NCBI GenBank assembly: GCA_010672925.1
Contig: JAAHFP010000052.1
Coordinates: forward strand, 1-41,052
Reading direction: 5' to 3'
Origin: Symploca sp. SIO1C2
Lineage (GTDB): Bacteria; Cyanobacteriota; Cyanobacteriia; Cyanobacteriales; Coleofasciculaceae
Length of the DNA stretch: 41,052 nucleotides
The notes under the pieces are model-generated. The model ran no database searches and was not told where the DNA came from. It saw only the letters and a program-made list of their open reading frames with translations. Shown one piece after another: positions 40,207-41,052 of this stretch (position 1 is the first letter of the stretch; the number at the start of each line of letters is the position of its first letter). The translations under genes and the position numbers were made by a program.

Positions 40207-40276
40207 TGGGGAGACAAGGGAGACAAGGGAGACAAGGGAGACAAGGGAGACAAGGAGGACAAGGAGGACAAGGAAG
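40207..40276. repeat. 9-bp array in the hpnP-like/nadD divergent region
   Basis: Five copies of GGGAGACAA followed by GGAGGACAA variants. It occupies half of the 143-bp space between the divergent start codons at 40143 and 40287, so promoters of both genes must lie within or beside it. Same family as 16619-16650 and the in-frame linker repeat at 28186-28254. Confidence 0.85.
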
Positions 40277-40286
40277 CAATTCTCAA

Positions 40287-40880
40287 ATGACAAACAACAA
40301 ACAACAAACAACAAACAACAAAATCGCCTTATTCGGTACTAGTGCTGATCCGCCAACTGCTGCTCATCAATCAATTCTGAGCTGGCTCTCCCATCACTAC
40401 GACGAGGTAGTAGTTTGGGCTTCGGACAATCCTTTTAAATCTCACCAGACTACTCTGGAAGAGCGATCGCAAATGCTACGATTACTCATAGATGAGATTG
40501 AATCCCCTTACCAGAACTTGGGAGTTTATCCCACTCTTAGTAGTCCCAGAACTTGGGAAACGGTAGCTAAGGTGAGACAACAATGGGGAATTGAACCAGA
40601 ACTAACCCTGGTAGTTGGTTCTGATTTATTGTCTCAGATGCTCCGTTGGTATCAAATTGAACAACTGTTACGACAAGTGAGATTGCAGGTAATACCTCGT
40701 TCCGGATATCCCATCAAAGAGCAAGATTTAGAGGAGCTAAAAAAACTAGGAGCAGAAATTGCGATCGCGGATGTACAAGTACCAGGAGTCTCTTCTACAG
40801 GATATCGTGTACAGGGAGATACTGAAGCGGTGACGGCTCCTGTGGAAGACTATATTCAGCACAAAAAATTGTATTTATGA
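40287..40880 (+). CDS. nadD: Nicotinate-nucleotide adenylyltransferase
   Basis: 197 residues. NadD makes deamido-NAD from nicotinate mononucleotide and ATP. Nucleotide-binding motif ALFGTSADPPTAAHQ (14-28), 'VVWASDNPFKSH', and the SSTGYR motif (169-174) that binds the ATP phosphates are present. The first 12 residues (TNNKQQTTNN region) are encoded by a CAA-type repeat that surrounds the ATG; homologues begin near IALFGT. Upstream in-frame starts would add Gly/Gln-Arg residues from the 9-bp array and were rejected. Confidence 0.9.
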   Translation: MTNNKQQTTNNKIALFGTSADPPTAAHQSILSWLSHHYDEVVVWASDNPFKSHQTTLEERSQMLRLLIDEIESPYQNLGVYPTLSSPRTWETVAKVRQQWGIEPELTLVVGSDLLSQMLRWYQIEQLLRQVRLQVIPRSGYPIKEQDLEELKKLGAEIAIADVQVPGVSSTGYRVQGDTEAVTAPVEDYIQHKKLYL

Positions 40881-41052
40881 ATGAGAATTGAGAATTGAGA
40901 ATTGAGAATTGAGAATTTAATTCTCCCTTGTCTTCCTTGTCTTCCTTGTCTTCCTTGTCTTCCTTGTCTTCCTTGTCTTCCTTGTCTTCCTTGTCTTCCT
41001 TGTCTTCCTTGTCTTCCTTGTCTTCCTTGTCTTCCTTGTCTTCCTTGTCTTC
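40881..41052. repeat. GAGAATT repeats, then (CTTGTCTTC)n to window end
   Basis: Four to five GAGAATT heptamers (40884-40917) are followed by a 9-bp unit CTTGTCTTC repeated about 14 times without interruption from about 40926 to the last base. The array continues beyond the window. The repeat is related to the (TTGTCTCCC)n family by one or two changes. Confidence 0.9.

Noticed and set aside
40144-40314. 57-residue N-terminal extension of the radical SAM protein
   Set aside because: Encoded by the 9-bp array (VSLVSLVSLV); a strong SD precedes ATG 40143.

Overview
The window reads as a stretch of a filamentous, large-genome cyanobacterium. The evidence is frequent HIP1 octamers (GCGATCGC), psbK next to tgt, a kaiA3-kaiB3-kaiC3 clock operon, a carboxysome-chaperone-like gene, and many families of short tandem repeats between genes. 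The genus cannot be fixed from the sequence alone. No rRNA, tRNA or CRISPR array was recognised.

Layout. 1-1240: a transposase cut by the window edge, a tandem array of seven HIP1 sites, and otherwise empty DNA. 1241-5068: a DUF2358 gene; a metallophosphoesterase gene interrupted by a 223-bp inverted-repeat element; and an island of toxin-antitoxin (TA) genes, several of them broken. 5047-10469: a minus-strand operon encoding an EAD-iSTAND protein, a MoxR ATPase, a vWA protein and a P-loop NTPase. This is the layout of the MoxR-vWA ternary conflict systems. The metallophosphoesterase at 1837-3526 carries the same N-terminal domain and is probably its effector. 10684-12791: a truncated Uma2 nuclease, an Rpn-type nuclease and a membrane pentapeptide protein. 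13088-15849: the kaiA3-kaiB3-kaiC3 operon. 16101-31526: mostly housekeeping genes (CcmS-like, RidA, DsbA-like, DUF6391, psbK, tgt, cobS, alpha/beta hydrolase, a GT2-GT87 fusion, HD protein, pentapeptide protein) with two small TA loci and a second inverted-repeat element (25612-25810). 31710-35584: a Trypco1 gene divergent from a caspase-STAND-WD40 gene, a second conflict-type module. 35718-37862: more TA loci. 38078-40880: a hypothetical gene, an HpnP-like B12 radical SAM protein and nadD. The window ends inside a 9-bp tandem array.

Three themes connect the window. (1) Two NTPase-based conflict modules, one with a damaged effector gene. (2) Many TA loci in which the antitoxin frame is intact while the toxin is absent, truncated or reduced to a fragment. 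(3) Short repeats that act on coding sequence: they supply stop codons, start-codon contexts and an in-frame protein linker. The most unusual structure is a 49-bp two-hairpin repeat found three times, with a conserved 11-nt linker and palindrome arms that differ between copies yet stay self-complementary.
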